Part shown: piece after piece, positions 51,601 to 63,737 of the stretch
How the letters are laid out: every line of letters starts with the position of its first letter
Numbering within the stretch: position 1 is the stretch's first letter
Assembly (NCBI RefSeq): GCF_011386835.1
Contig: NC_088800.1
Location: forward strand, 87,287,481-87,351,480
Source: Chrysemys picta bellii
Lineage: Eukaryota; Chordata; Testudines; Emydidae
Direction of reading: 5' to 3'
Length of the DNA: 64,000 nt
Made by a program: the position numbers and the translations under genes
Notes under the pieces: generated by a model
Told to the model about the DNA's origin: nothing
Database searches by the model: none
What the model saw: only the letters and a program-made list of their open reading frames with translations

Positions 51601-52999
51601 GCCCAGGGCTCAGAACAGGCAGGGCCAGATATGAGCTGCTGGGAGCCAGGTCATAGCACAGTGAGCAGAAGGGGCAGGAACTCCGTAGCAGGGGCAGTGG
51701 GAGGTTCTGGGGGCTAGACTGGAGAACGGGGTTCAGATGGGGAAGAGGCCATGTGGGCAGGGCGCACAGGGGCCAAGTCTCCACTCTGGGCTCACGTGGG
51801 GAAGAAGCTGTTGGGGCAGGGCCCTGTGTGGGGCTCAGAGGGGCGGGGAATGGGCTCTCCCAGCACTCCTGCAAAGCTGCAGCTTGGAACATGGACACAG
51901 GTGGAATTGGAGTAGTTCAATCAGGAAAAGGAGCAGGGTCTTCACTCTGAGGCACCATCTACCCTGGGCAATTAACCCTTTCCTGGGGCAGCAGACGAGC
52001 CCCCTGGCCCAGGACTGAAAGTGCTGGTGGGACAAAGCTATTTGCAGCACCATTCAGGAGGTAGGTGTGGGGATCGGGGCCCATCTACACTAGCAGTGAT
52101 CTCACTCTCAGCCCGGGGTGGGCTGCCCAGGTCAAACCTGGCATTGGTACAGGTCAGAGCTCTTTCCGTTTACAGCCTGTCCTGAAGAAATAACCCACCC
52201 TTGGTAAGTGACATTCACAGCGTGGAGCACTGGGCAGTGCCCACTCCCTGGGCCCCCAGGGAGCTGCTGGGACAGGCAGGGAGATTGTGCCCTGCAAGGC
52301 CACAGAATGGCTCTTGGCCGACAGCCTGCAGGCTGCCCGTGGTGCCCACACCCCTGTGTGTATTTGTACACAATAGGACGGAGCTGCAGCCTATGCGGCA
52401 TCAGAGAGCTGCTGGCCCTGGGTGAGGGCATGCTGCACACACTCCCCATGGCTGGGTGCAGAACTGGTGCTGTCCCTTCTCCTGGAGGTGGCCCGGTGGC
52501 TAGAGGCGACTGAGTGAAAACATAGCCTGGCAGGAGCACAAGGGGCTGAGAGTGATTTTCTTTCAGGTGGATTTAGTGTTGGTGGAGGGTGCTCAGCAGA
52601 CAGGATGGGCTGAGCCGGGCAGATCTCCCTGGGCAAGACGTCTCCATCCCGTGGGTCATGCAAGCATTGACTTGTTCTCACAAAGGGCTAGATGCTGCCA
52701 GTCACTGGGACTGTGATTTCTGTGATCTGGGCCCTTGTCCAGAGGGAGCTGGACTCAAAGCACAACCCCTAATCCCACTCACCCTGAGCTACTGTCCTAA
52801 AAGGTAAGAGGCTGCCTGTCCCATTCCCAGGCTGTATGCTGGGTAATCACGGACACTCGGTGTGATGTCATGCCAGCTCCGACTGACATCACCCTGACAA
52901 ACCAGCCTTGTCCGTGATACAGCAGCTGATGAGCAACGGTTTGTCAGGAGCTGGGATCAGGAACGTTGCCACGTCCCAGCAACCATCCCAGCCTTTAAG
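48621..52999. other. Intergenic sequence, nothing recognised
   Basis: Unique-looking DNA. A short SINE-like 3' piece (tgtctgtgcagcgccgagca) lies near 50.37 kb. The 51.6-51.85 kb part is G-rich and weakly repetitive (ggggcaggg words). No exon or RNA gene is supported. Confidence 0.4.
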
Positions 53000-53205
53000 T
53001 TGGGAGGCAGCATGCTTCATTGTACAGGGCATGGGGCTGGAAGCCAGGAGACCAGGGCTTCGACTCCTCCACAGAACCCTGTGTGCCCTTGGTCAAGTCA
53101 CTTAGCCTCTCTGTGCCTCAGTTCCCATGTGTACAATAGCCCTGCCTTGCCTCACAGGGGAGCGTGAGAGTGCTCAGATCCTGAGGTAATCTGGGCCAGA
53201 GACGT
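53000..53205 (+). repeat. MIR SINE
   Basis: The order gctggaagccaggagaccag, ccttggtcaagtcacttagc, ctctctgtgcctcagttccc and tcacaggggagcgtgagag is a clear MIR: head, core and 3' part are all readable. Confidence 0.85.
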
Positions 53206-53211
53206 ACCTAA

Positions 53212-53340
53212 CAGTTTCCTGGCTCTGCAACTAACTCACTGGGTGCCTTTGGGCAAGGCTTGTCTTCTCTCTGGGCCTCAGTTTCCCCTTCTAGGGATGA
53301 TGACATTTAGCCCCCTTGAGAGCTAAGCATTGTTACTGTT
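53212..53340 (+). repeat. MIR SINE, second copy
   Basis: The order ctggctctgcaactaactca, tttgggcaaggcttgtcttc, ctgggcctcagtttcccctt is a second MIR immediately after the first, in the same orientation. Confidence 0.75.
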
Positions 53341-56300
53341 GTAGTCACACACATAATGGAGACGCCCAGTTTGCTTCTGCGCTCAGTGTAACCTGCTGCC
53401 TGCTACACCATGTCAACCTGCCCTGCAATCAGACAGAGGCTTTCCTTCATTTGGCTGCAAGCACTTGGTTAGATTATCTCCTGACAACGTGCAGATAATG
53501 CCACTCACCCACACACCACCGTACGTCGCTACGTGACAGATTGGAAAAGCTCCCACGGACACCCTTTCTGAAGGAGCAGCTACGGCTGCACACGCGTTTA
53601 ACAGGGAGATGGAGGGCAGGACGGGGACGGGCACTCTGGCCTTGCCTGATGGGAGTGGGTCTCTGAAATAGAGCCACGGACTAGACTCCTTCTGTGCAGT
53701 GCCCCTGACACTTCAGAAAACGGAAACCTCCTCTCAGCCTGGAGACGAGTGCAGGCACGTCACTGCCGTAGGACAGAACGCAGGAAGGGCAGGAAAGCGT
53801 CTGCTCCTGCATTCCCGATCCACTGTCTGGGGCCGGGGAGAGCAGAGCGGTTAGCAGGCCCACAGAGGGTGGAAGGGACAATGAAGACCACCAAGACCCA
53901 GCGGAGGCTCAGAATAATCCTGCTGATCTGCTGCTGGGGAGGTGGGCGCTGTGCAGGCAAGGCTGTGGGGCACTACGGCCCTGCTCTCCGAGCAGCTGGA
54001 TTGAAGGGGGGCGGTGACCCCTGAGGTGTCTCCAGCAGCCCCAAAGAGGAGATCCGGGGATTGAGTGTGCCATTTTACACTGCTTTCCTGGGAGGATGGA
54101 GCAGTGCACGGGGTGTCTCCCTCAGCTCCATCCTCTCCCCACCCAAGCAGGCCAAGCCGCCGAGCGTCACGTATGTGGGGATCCTGGTGTGCAGGAGTTT
54201 AGAGGAGCCCAAGGGAGGGTGTGAGGATGTAGCTGAGCTCAGCCCTTCTGCCCCTGAGGAGTGCTGGGCCAGGCCCCCGGGGTGCTGCTCTTTCCCTGCC
54301 CTCCGTTTGGAAGCAGAAGGCCCAGGCTGGCCCTGGCAAACGCACAGATTCTCCATGGGGAGTTTAGACACCAAAGAAGCGTCAGTTCAGGAGCCAGCTC
54401 AGGTCGAGGCCTCCGGGGCAGACTCTTGGCCTCAGTGCAGGCAAGGATGGTGGCTCCATTGGATAACGCCCCGGGAAGCTGCTGGGCTGCTCTCAGTGGT
54501 GGCCGGGTCCCTTTCCCTAGCCCCAGACATGTGGCCACTTCTCTGAATGGCTCCCCAAGATCCTAGAAGTGGCTAACCCTTCCTGGGCTGCTAAACAACT
54601 CACTCTGCAGAGCCCTGGCCTCCCCTGTTCTGCTCCAGACCTGAGCCGCGCTGGTGCACATGCAAGGACGGGCCCAGGGGTGGGTGACAGCGCCTCCCCG
54701 TCAGCCTCCGAAATGGCTCTGCAACCGCCCAGGAATGGAAATCAAGTTCCAAGCCTCGGCCGCTTTATGGTCCTTTCCTCAAGGATGGATGATTATCCAC
54801 CAAACCATCTCAACTAAGCCAGATCCACAGAGAAACACTGGGTGCACACATTACCTCCCTCCCTCCCTCCCTCTCTCTCTGTCTGTCTAGATAGATAGCC
54901 AGCCAGCCAGCAAACTGCCCCTTCCTCAATTCCCCCTTGACCCCGCTTCCCCTTCCTTTTATACTCTGCCCTGAGCAGCCATGTGACCAGCCAGGACCTG
55001 TTAACCCTTTACAGGCTGTAGTACCTTTGCCTTGCTGCAGTTACCTTAGCTAGCAAAATCAGCCAATTCCACATTAGATACTTAAAGCCATTTCAAAGCA
55101 CCTTCACCAGCTAGCTAGTCAAAAAGCATAAGAGGAAAAGAAAAGTGGGTCGTTACTGAGGCCACAAACTCAGCAGAATTCAAAAAAAGATAAATATTGT
55201 TAGGGCAGGCCTCACCAGGTGGCACTGCCACATATAGTTTTCCAAGTTCTTTTTTCTCAGCATGTGAGCAAATGTTCAGTCTTGGGGAGACATGCTGTTA
55301 GTTTTCTTTATGTAAAGTTTAGTGCAGCTTTGGAAAGAGAGAGCTGTGTGAGCAGCAGGAAAGTTTCTGTCTTGGACTTCAATTAGAGTTAATTCTTGAG
55401 GCAGAGTTGGTGCTGGGCTGAATTTGTTGGAGAAGGGATTGCCCTGTGTAATGTTTGACCACCTCTGCTCCAAGACTGGGGACATATGTGTAAATGAAAC
55501 TCATTACACTCAGTATATACCCAGACACCACATCACTGATTTCTCCTCCACTGGGAAGCAGTCCTGGATATCTGCTCCCATTGGGCAGAGTGATGAAACT
55601 GGTGACAGAACAGCACTGTGGGAAGAAGGGGGAACAATATGGATAAAGAGAACAGCCATGATTACATTAGAGAGGCTGCAGTTGAATCAGCAATAGAAAT
55701 CTGCCCGCTCCAGGGCTTGAGCCAATGACTAGCAGCTTGAGGTTTTCAAGAATCTTCCCTTGTGGACAAGTTATTCCCCAACTGATCTCTCCGGGTGTCG
55801 TGCAGACTCCACCAGCACAGGCTGCGATCAGAGACAGGACAGCAAGGTGAGTCAGGATCACCCAAGGAGCTGGTTGCCATGAAGAGCTCTGGTTTCATAG
55901 GTGAATGCATCTCACAGAACGGTGGGTTCTGGGGGCTGCTGGAGATGAGATGGAGAAGTCATTGCACATTCCTAGTGTTCTCATTGGCCTGTACCAGCAA
56001 ACAGCCCGAGGACTCAAACAAATCCCAGTGTCTTGTGAGTGTTCTCGGCAGAGATGGGGGGGGGGAGGCAGTCACCTTGTCACCATGGAAACAAGGGTTA
56101 AGGGCCCTGCTCCTGGCCCAGTCCACAGCAGAAAGAACATGGACAAATTCCCAGGCCCCTGTTAGCCCATATCCGGTCACTGCAAATAGGAGCTTTGGGT
56201 GAAAGTGGGTGGCAAGAAAGGCCCGGCCCTCCCTCGGTGCATTCACACGGGTTCTACAGGGCTCCATGGAAAGGTGAAAGGTCATTTATCTTGATGTGTG

Positions 56301-57044
56301 AACTTCATGCTGGTGAGAGGTGCTGCCTGGACATCGCTGGAGGCTGACGTTGTCTATGTACCCACAGAAGGAGTGCAGAGGCCACACCAACTTCCGCCTC
56401 GCGGCCCACTGGCCAGCAATGTGCATCAACAAGAGAGTGAAGGGGCTACTTTAGGATTGAAGTTTCCTTTCCATTTCTGCTCATTATCCCTTAGCCTGTC
56501 TGCTGGGATTTTTACCAGCACAGAGATCTACTGGTGCCAATGGCAGCGGACTTTTAGGTGGCACGGATTCCTGAGACCTTAACATTTCACACAGACTGCT
56601 GACAAAAGTCCTCATGATACACTCCGATCCTGAACTCAGAGCTGTTTCCCCCACATCAAAAACTCCTTGTGACTGCAGAATCCATCACAGAGCATTCTAC
56701 GGGCGGCTATGCAGCTTTTGCCAGGTTTTAAATGGTTCCTTCATTTGTAGTTTACTACCTAGTCAGCCTGTATTTACAATCTCATTCTCTCATTCAAGTG
56801 GCTAGGACACAACATGGAATAATTCTTACCTCTTAGAGGTGTTTCATCATTTCTGATTAAAAATAAATAATGAAACTGAAGTAGGAGAGGAAGGTTGGGT
56901 AGGGAGGTTTCTGGAACTATAGGTACAGGACTATATGATTATATCTACAATGTTGTAACAGTCAGGAGAAGAAGATCACCTCCATGCCTTCTGTTCGGAA
57001 ACTTGCTTCCAGGTGCCAGTAGCAATGAGGTAATACAAGCTTCT
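53341..57044. other. Intergenic sequence, nothing recognised
   Basis: Unique-looking DNA with a short cluster of simple repeats at 54.86 kb (listed). Several mid-length frames on both strands at 53.7-54.6 kb overlap antisense and show no protein family. Confidence 0.4.
54858..54912. repeat. Simple-repeat cluster (CCCT)n, (CT)n, (CTGT)n, (GATA)n, (GCCA)n
   Basis: Five short pyrimidine-rich and tetranucleotide runs follow each other without spacing, each only 3-5 units long. Confidence 0.9.
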
Positions 57045-57480
57045 GACACACGTAGATTCACCGATTTTAATCAGGCCAGAAGGGACCATTGTGATTGTTT
57101 AGCCTGACCTCCTGACCCTGTACAACACAGGCCAGAGAATTTGACCCAGCGATTCCTGCCTCAAGCCCCATCGTGTGGCTGAGTTAGAGCAGATCTTTTA
57201 GAAAGCTATCCAGTTCTGATTTAAAGACTTCATGCGATGGAGAGCCAGTCACAACCCTGGATAGGTTGTTCCAGTGATCACTAGCCCCCCACCCCCAAAA
57301 TGTCCACCTCGTTTCTAGCCTGAATTTGTCTAACTTCAGCATCCAGCCCTGGGATCCCATTAGGCCTTTGTCTGCTAGACTGAAGAGCCCTCTGCTGTCA
57401 GAGATCTTCTCCCCAGGTAGGCACTTGCAGACCATGATCACATAACATCTGACCCTTCTCTTGGGTAAACACAAACAATT
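57045..57480 (-). mobile_element. CR1 LINE, 3'-terminal part
   Basis: The 3' end on the + strand is attcaccgattttaatcagg, then ccagaagggaccattgtgat, followed by ctgaccctgtacaacacagg. Colinear C-terminal ORF2 sequence extends to about 57.48 kb. It belongs to the same tail type as the 37.16-kb element. No intact frame. Confidence 0.85.
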
Positions 57481-60400
57481 CCTTTCTTTGGATAGGGGCC
57501 AAACTCTGCCCTCCCTCCATGAGCCGGATGCTGAACCTGCTCAAGTGACGACAGCAGAACGGAGCCCCTGGACGGCCTGGAGAGAAGAACATGGCCAGTG
57601 GGACGGAGGGAAGCGGCTGGTACCACAGCAATGGACCACGTCTGGATTTCCCGCTCTCTAGCTCTCCACTAGGGGCCGACCCAGCTCCCGTGAAAGCCAT
57701 TGAAATGACTCTCGTGACGCCAGGGAGACTTGGCGCAGGCCCGAGGGCCTCGTACAACGAAGGGTCCCTGTAACAGGGGCTGCCGCCAGCGGAGCCCCCC
57801 CTCATGGCCAGGGTGCCTCTACTGTTCCCTTCGCCAGCCTCTTTCAGTCACGGCCCTGCACAGGGACTGGGGTTTTAGCACATTAACACAATTCTCAAAC
57901 AAACACAGAAACGACCTTCCAGCCAGGCTCGCGCTGGCACAGCTCTCCTCCCTGGGGACCTGCCCCTTCTCAGGCAACCCTGCAGGAGCCCCCCTTCCCT
58001 GCAGCTTCATCCCCCCATGGCAGGAGCCCCAGCCCTGCCGCTCCCTGCTGCTGCCTTTTACCCTGGGATCACCCTATTCGACCCAGGGGAGGCTCATCCC
58101 CAGGCTCTGCAGCCCATGGGCCGTGCCCGAATGTCTACAGCCACCCATTGCCGCAGGATGCCTTGGGCCCAGCAGGCATCACAAAGGAGCCGACATTTAT
58201 ATGGAGGTGAGAGAATCCAGCTATATCACATAGGATGGGAAAAATTAGAAGTGTCCTAAACCTTCAAGCCTCAGGGCAACCACTAAACAATGGGGGCTTG
58301 AAAGAAACCCCCTTTATGGGAGGGATATGCCATAATTGTCCATTGCGCGGTTTTTGCACCTTCCCCTCAAACAGCCGGTCTTGGCCCCTGCCAGACAGAG
58401 GAACCTGAGCTAGATGGATCATGGGTCTGATCTGTCCAGGTAATTTCTGTGCACCCGCTGGACTCTGAACTGGACACTTCCCAAATACCTGGGAGTGACT
58501 TTCGGGGATAATTAATGTGCCTGGAAATGTGCAGGTGTGCAATGGAAACGTAGGAGCCCTCGGTAGCAGAAACTGTGAAATAAAGTGTCACACTCCATCA
58601 GTTCCTATCACATCCACGCACAGAACACTACCAGACACTTGGATCACACTCACATCTGCTCAGGCATGTGTTTGACACCCATACAAGAAAAATACAAAAC
58701 GTTGCTTCCTTTATGAGGAATAAAATACTCAGCTCTGAGCCTGGGTACCAGCCGTTTCAGGAAACCCCCTCGATTTACAGGGCTTTACAGTCTGGTTGTA
58801 AAATTTTCCTCTGGGCTAGAAGCTGTAGCCCAAGAGGAGATTCTCTTTGCTGGATGTAGGGTACGCGTGCACATCCTGTTGGGTGCATGAGCAGCAAGCA
58901 GACCACATGGCGAGCAGCCCCTCGAATCTCAGACAGGAGTGTTCTGGTAAACGCTGCCCTGTAAATGTGTGCTCTGTTTTACAATAAAGAACTGAAGTTT
59001 TTCTGCCCCCTCCTGTTAATCCTGGAGCTTCAAAATCACTTCCACATCCTCTAGGGTAAATCCTCATTTCACAGGTGAAAATGGCTGCCGCAGAGTAACT
59101 GCATGTGGCCAACACGGCCTTGAAGATTTTTCACACGTGGCGTCAGTGCAGAGATGAATAATCTGCTCGGTCAGTGGTTCAGGCAGGATGCTGGCAGATT
59201 CAGTCCATCACTAGGTTATTGACTCCAATAGATGCCCAGTGGTTTCTCCAAGTTTAAATCAGAGAAAAACGAGTGCGGAAGCAGCTCCGAGAAGCTCCGA
59301 GGATATCCGAGCACTGATCTAAGAGGAGATATCTCCATATTAATGTTGGAGACCAACTCCCGAGAATGCCAGCAGGCGTCCAGTTCAGTATGGAGGATAA
59401 CAAGACATCACTGTGCGCCCTGCACACCCAGGAGTTGGCAGCTCTGATGCATTCACACCATGCTCATAGCTTCCAAGTGGGGAGTGAGGGGGAAGGGCTG
59501 GAACCAGCAGGCTGGACTCTCCCAAGGCCTGATCAATCAGTGCCAGTTCTCTCTGGAAAGAGCAGTTGCACTATTGATTTGCTTACGCTCATATTGCAGC
59601 AACTACACAGGATTTAGGTTAAGGATGGTTAGAGTCGCTAAAGCCATTCCTAAACCAGAACAGCAGATTAAAACCGCTCTGCTCAGAACTTCTGGGAAGG
59701 GTGGAGCTGTATCTAGCATGTTCAGTTCACACTTCCATCTACGATGGGCTGCACTGCAGCCCCCCCCCCCCCCCCCCCGAGCTTTCAGGACCTTTGGCTT
59801 TGAATCCTGGTCTCACCTTGCTTGTCCTCACTTCTGCATCAGATGCCCCTCGCCCCCAAAGAAATGCCCCCTGGAATGCACCTGGTCACGGCAGAGATAG
59901 AAGGACAGTGTGGTTCTTAGGCTAGGAGTCATCCAGCCCAACCTTGCTGGCTTCCCAAGCTCTATGTTGCTGCCAATGGCCACGCTCGGCTCTGGCAGGT
60001 GTTTCACGGACCCTGCATGTGCTCAGCCGAGTATTCGCTCCAGTACTGAGGCACAAGGCTGTGAGGGAAGGGAGACGAGGCTTTACTTCTGTCAGCCCAG
60101 GTTAGCCCCGTAATATTAACATAACTGTAACGCAGTTGAAAAGGAATCCACTAGTTACAGGAAATGATTTACAGGACACAAGACTGCCTTTCAGAGGCCT
60201 CAAGTGTACCATAAAAAATATATTATAAAGGAGTAATCTTTATCTGAACTGAGGCTGCACTGAGAGAACACATGTCCAGCTGAGAGCAGCATTGAGCTTT
60301 GGTTCACTCTGGGAAAAGTCAATGCTCTTCATCTTATTTGATTAATTTTTTTCTTGGCACTGGGCATCTAGTTAATATTTGTGCTCAACAATGGGGGGTT

Positions 60401-61974
60401 TTTTCCTCCAAAGGTTGCTCTTGTCCTGGGCTCAGACAAAGGCAGAGATGCCAATAGTATCTCCCCAGACAAACTGCCCTGCTGGGATTGTGTGTTAACA
60501 GCAAGATGTGGAGAAGTCAGACTCCACTCCCCGCTGTCCCGCCCCACGCTGTGAAAGATTGGCCTATCTCTGGGCAGAAGGTGCCAGGGGAACTAAGCCC
60601 CCCCGCCCCCCAGCCAGGCTGATGCTGAAGCCCATTTGCAGGAGCCTGCATGATAGGCTGTGGAGCAGCTCCAGACCCGCGGGAGTCTGAGCAGGGGCGA
60701 CTGTCTTCAGGTGTATTTTCTTCTCCCCCTTGGTGAAGCTGAGGTTCCCGGGGTTCATAGTATTCAATGCTGAAAACATGGGCATTGTGGTTGTGCCCAG
60801 AAACGTGTGTACACACGAGCCAGGCGTAGCATGCAGCTGTACCTAAGCGTGCAGGGGGGTTTCTGTCCCAACTCAGGTGTGTGCACTTCGGCACACGCAT
60901 CTTCAAAAGCTGGGCCCTAATGTTCACTTTCAGATCCCCACTGAGTCAAGTCAGCAATGTAGGGAGGAAGGAGAGTCCAGCGATTAGGGCACTAGGGGTC
61001 AGTTCCCTGCTCCATCAGATATCACTAGTCTCTCTGGCTCCGTATACACAGCAACTAGACACCCACGGCTGGGGCTCGCGGGGCTTGGGCTGGGGGGCTG
61101 TTTCACTGCTGTGCAGACTTCTGGGCTCAGGCTGGAGCTCGGGCACCAGGACCCTGCGGGATGGGAGGACCCATCTGTACACCCAGGGAATAGCCCTGCC
61201 CTGCCTCCCGGGGGGTTGTAGGGATAAATACACCACAGACTGCGAGGCGCTCTGCTCCTACAGGATAAGTACCTACAAGATACCAACAGACTCCAGGGCA
61301 AGGTGGCGAATGCAACAAACTCACGTCCACACACCCCAGGAGCGGCTCAGCTAAGCACACCTCTGAGGCCCTCCCTTCGCCCCGAACGTCAGCTCAGGGA
61401 GGTTACTGGATGGGGCTCTCGGAGGAGACCAGGTACCTCTTGTTGACATCCCGAAGGACAGGAGGATCAGGGTAATTTTATGCCTTTGATGGAGTCGCCC
61501 CTCTACGGAGATCACTAAGCCACCCTTGCGGGGACCAGGTCCAGGGCCCCATATCGGTATTTCTGAAGGATAAACACGGACGGCCACTGCATCCCCTTGC
61601 GTCCCATGGGAAGACGGTGCCTCCTTAGTCATGATGAGGAGAGCTCCTGGGTTGGGGGGGGCTCTACCCCAGGGGGGAACAGACTCTCCTGCCCATGGGG
61701 GGGGTGTCATCTAGTCTAGCCCCATCTTCGGGCTTTTCCCCGCAGAGGGAATCCCCACCTGTAGGGGCAGGGCCCAGCCTCCTCTCATGAAAGAGGAGGT
61801 GCCTTTCCCCTATGGCTGGGGGTCACAGTGGCCCCTGATTGGAGCCCCCAAAGACAGAAGATGGGGGCTGACAGCCAGTCACCCCAGAAGCCTGCAAAGG
61901 AGCGGGGGAAAGGCCCTGTCCTCCAAAGACTGGCAGGGATCAGTGCTGGGGAAGCTGTGCAGGAGTGGGGAGAA
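57481..61974. other. Intergenic sequence upstream of HS3ST4
   Basis: Unique-looking DNA. A 19-base C run lies at 59760-59778. A short AT-rich patch (aaaaaatatattataaagg) lies near 60.21 kb. No exon is supported in this proximal upstream region. Confidence 0.4.
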
Positions 61975-62470
61975 GCAGAGGGTGGGGGCGGGGTGATTGG
62001 GGGCAGGAGCAGGGAGGAGCCGTGGCTGGGGGACAGGGTGATTGGGGGCAGGAGCAGGGAGGAGCCATGGCTGGGGGACAGGGTGGCTGGGGGCAGGAGC
62101 AGGGAGGAGCAGAGGCTGGGGGGCAGGGTGGCTGGGGGCAGGGAGGAGCTGTGGCTGGGGGGCAGGATCGGGGGGCAGGGAGAAGCGGGGGAAGAGTGAC
62201 TGAGGGCAGGAGCAGAGGCTGGGGGGCAGGGGCAGGGAGGAGCAGAGGCTGGGGGTCAGGGGCAGGGAGGAGCCGTGGCTGGAGGGCAGGGGGGCTGGGG
62301 GCAGCGGCAGGGAGGAGCAGAGGCTGGGGGCAGGAGCAGGGAGGAGCAGAGGCTGGGGGGCAGGGGCAGGGTGGCTGGGGCAGGGAGGAGCAGAGGCTGG
62401 GGGGCAGGGGCAGGGAGGAGCAGAGGCTGGGGGGCAGGGAGGAGCAGAGGCTGGGGGGCAGGGTGGCGGG
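61975..62470. repeat. G-rich minisatellite upstream of HS3ST4
   Basis: About 30-bp units of the type ggcaggagcagggaggagca followed by gaggctgggg repeat with variation (gaggctg / ccatggctg / ctgtggctg) across roughly 0.5 kb, directly before the CpG-rich region. On the minus strand it yields a Pro/Ser/Leu/Cys-rich repetitive open frame, which is a composition artefact. GGGG and GGG runs recur at short spacing on the + strand. Confidence 0.92.
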
Positions 62471-62878
62471 GGGCACAGCCGGCAGACTGGCGCGGCAGGA
62501 GGGAGGGGCTGGGTGGCACACGAGTTGTAAGGCAGCAAGTGGGGACCGGGGACAGCCCGTGCTGCGGGGCGGGGAGGGGGGCAGCGGGGATTCGGGGGCG
62601 AGGTTGCCCGGGCGCGCGCTCTCCATCTCCGTTGCCAGCGCCGGGCGCGCTGCCCTCAGCCCCAGGCCGGCCCGGGGCGCGGTGCCAGGCGCGGTGCCAG
62701 CCCCGCTCTCCCCGCCGCCCCGTGCCGGGGGCGGGCTCTCCCCACGCCGGGAGCGCGCTCTCCTCCTCCCGCTCGGCACAAAGTTTAGCGGCAGGAACTC
62801 GGGCTGCAACAGTGCGAGGCGGCGGCGGCGGCGGAGCCAGAGCGCAGCGTCCCCGGGCGCGCCGCGGAGCCGGTCCCC

Positions 62879-62956
62879 ATGCGCCCGGAGCCGGTCCCCA
62901 TGCGCCCGGCCGGCTGGAGGCGGCTGCACCGCCGGGGCTGCGGGGCTCCGCGCTGA
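62879..62956 (+). promoter_or_regulatory. Upstream ORF 1 in presumed 5'UTR
   Basis: A 25-codon frame from the first upstream ATG to TGA, not in frame with the main start. Two copies of ccggtccccatgcgcccgg lie in tandem, so the duplication created two in-frame upstream ATGs (62879 and 62900). It matters only if transcription begins further left. Peptide conservation is unknown. Confidence 0.4.
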
Positions 62957-62963
62957 CTGTGCC

Positions 62964-63134
62964 ATGCGGGGCTCCCCCCCGGCGGCTGCGGGGCGGGAGG
63001 GCAGCGGCGCCCCATGCACACGGGGCTGCCGGGCGGCGGCTGACACCATGTGCGCCCGGTGCGCGGGGCTAGGAGCGGGGAGCAGTCATGGCCCCCCCCG
63101 CCCAGCCTGGGGCGCAGGGCGGGCGCGGCTCTAA
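62964..63134 (+). promoter_or_regulatory. Overlapping upstream ORF across HS3ST4 start
   Basis: A 56-codon frame from ATG 62964 with an internal ATG at 63048 ends at TAA 63132-63134, past the main ATG at 63088 and out of frame with it. The 63048 ATG has the context CACCATG (A at -3), good for initiation. Ribosomes starting here would miss the main start, so the arrangement would lower translation unless leaky scanning intervenes. A fourth short uORF (63014-63043, 9 codons) precedes it. Confidence 0.4.
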
Positions 63135-63731
63135 GGGGCCCCCCGCTCGAAAGCTGCTCTGCATGTGCAGCCTCTCGCTGTGCCTCACCTACCTGTGCTA
63201 CAGCCTGATGGGGGGCACCGGCCCGGGCGCCCTGCGCTCCCCCGCCGGCCTGCGCGGCTTCCCGGCTCCCAGCGCCCTGCGCGGCTCCCCGGCTCCCAGC
63301 GCCCTGCGCTCCCCCGCCGGCCTGCGCGGCTCCCCGGCTCCCAGCGCCCTGCGCTCCCCCGCCGGCCTGCGCGGCTCCTCGGCCACCCCCGCGCCCCCCA
63401 CTCGGGCCAGCAACGCCAGCCGCCCGGGAGTGTCGGCGGCCGCCTGGCTCCGGACTGCGCTGGCCCCCGGCGAGGTGATCGCGGCGCAGAGCGGCGCCTT
63501 CGAGAGGGACCCGCAGGAATCCAGCACCACGGACGAGGAGCTGAGCCGGGCGGGCAGCACCACGCCGGACTACGGCGAGAAGCGGCTGCCGCAAGCCCTG
63601 ATCATCGGCGTGAAGAAGGGGGGCACCCGGGCGCTGCTGGAGGCCATCCGGGCGCACCCCGACGTGCGCGCCGTGGGGGTCGAGCCCCACTTCTTCGACA
63701 GGAACTACGAGAAGGGGCTGGAGTGGTACAG
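63088..63731 (+). CDS. HS3ST4: Heparan sulfate glucosamine 3-O-sulfotransferase 4, exon 1 (partial)
   Basis: Golgi type II membrane enzyme that transfers sulfate from PAPS to the 3-OH of glucosamine in heparan sulfate. The exon encodes 214 residues plus two bases. Residues 1-22 are cytosolic (Arg/Lys-rich, ending KGPPARK). Residues 23-42 ([20 protein letters not shown]) form the anchor. Residues 43-160 form a Pro/Ala/Arg-rich stem, with an NAS glycosylation site at 109 and an ESSTTDEEL segment. The sulfotransferase domain begins at [19 protein letters not shown] (167-185), where KKGGTR is the 5'-phosphosulfate loop. Glu199 in [10 protein letters not shown] corresponds to the catalytic base of 3-OST enzymes. 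[15 protein letters not shown], the stem segment and DYGEK point to HS3ST4 rather than HS3ST2 or HS3ST3, as I recall those proteins. The ATG has G at -3 and +4 and an in-frame TAG 18 nt upstream. Exon 2, with most of the catalytic domain, is outside the window. A 15-residue tandem repeat sits in the stem. Confidence 0.93.
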
Positions 63732-63737
63732 GTGAGC
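63732..63737 (+). other. HS3ST4: Splice donor of HS3ST4 exon 1
   Basis: ACAG|GTGAGC is a near-consensus GT donor. The exon ends after two bases (AG) of the Arg codon in EWYR, giving a phase-2 intron, consistent with the two-exon layout of this gene family. Reading on without splicing meets TGA immediately. Confidence 0.92.

Noticed and set aside
61940..63049. 369-codon Pro/Ser/Leu-rich frame on the minus strand
   Set aside because: It is the complement of the G-rich minisatellite and CpG island, with open frames in the other phases as well, so it reflects composition only.
63088..63731. Alternative naming of the gene as HS3ST2 or HS3ST3
   Set aside because: The sulfotransferase start is shared by all, but the KGPPARKLL anchor flank, the QESSTTDE stem segment and [13 protein letters not shown] fit HS3ST4 best. 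HS3ST2 and HS3ST3 have different N-termini as I recall them.
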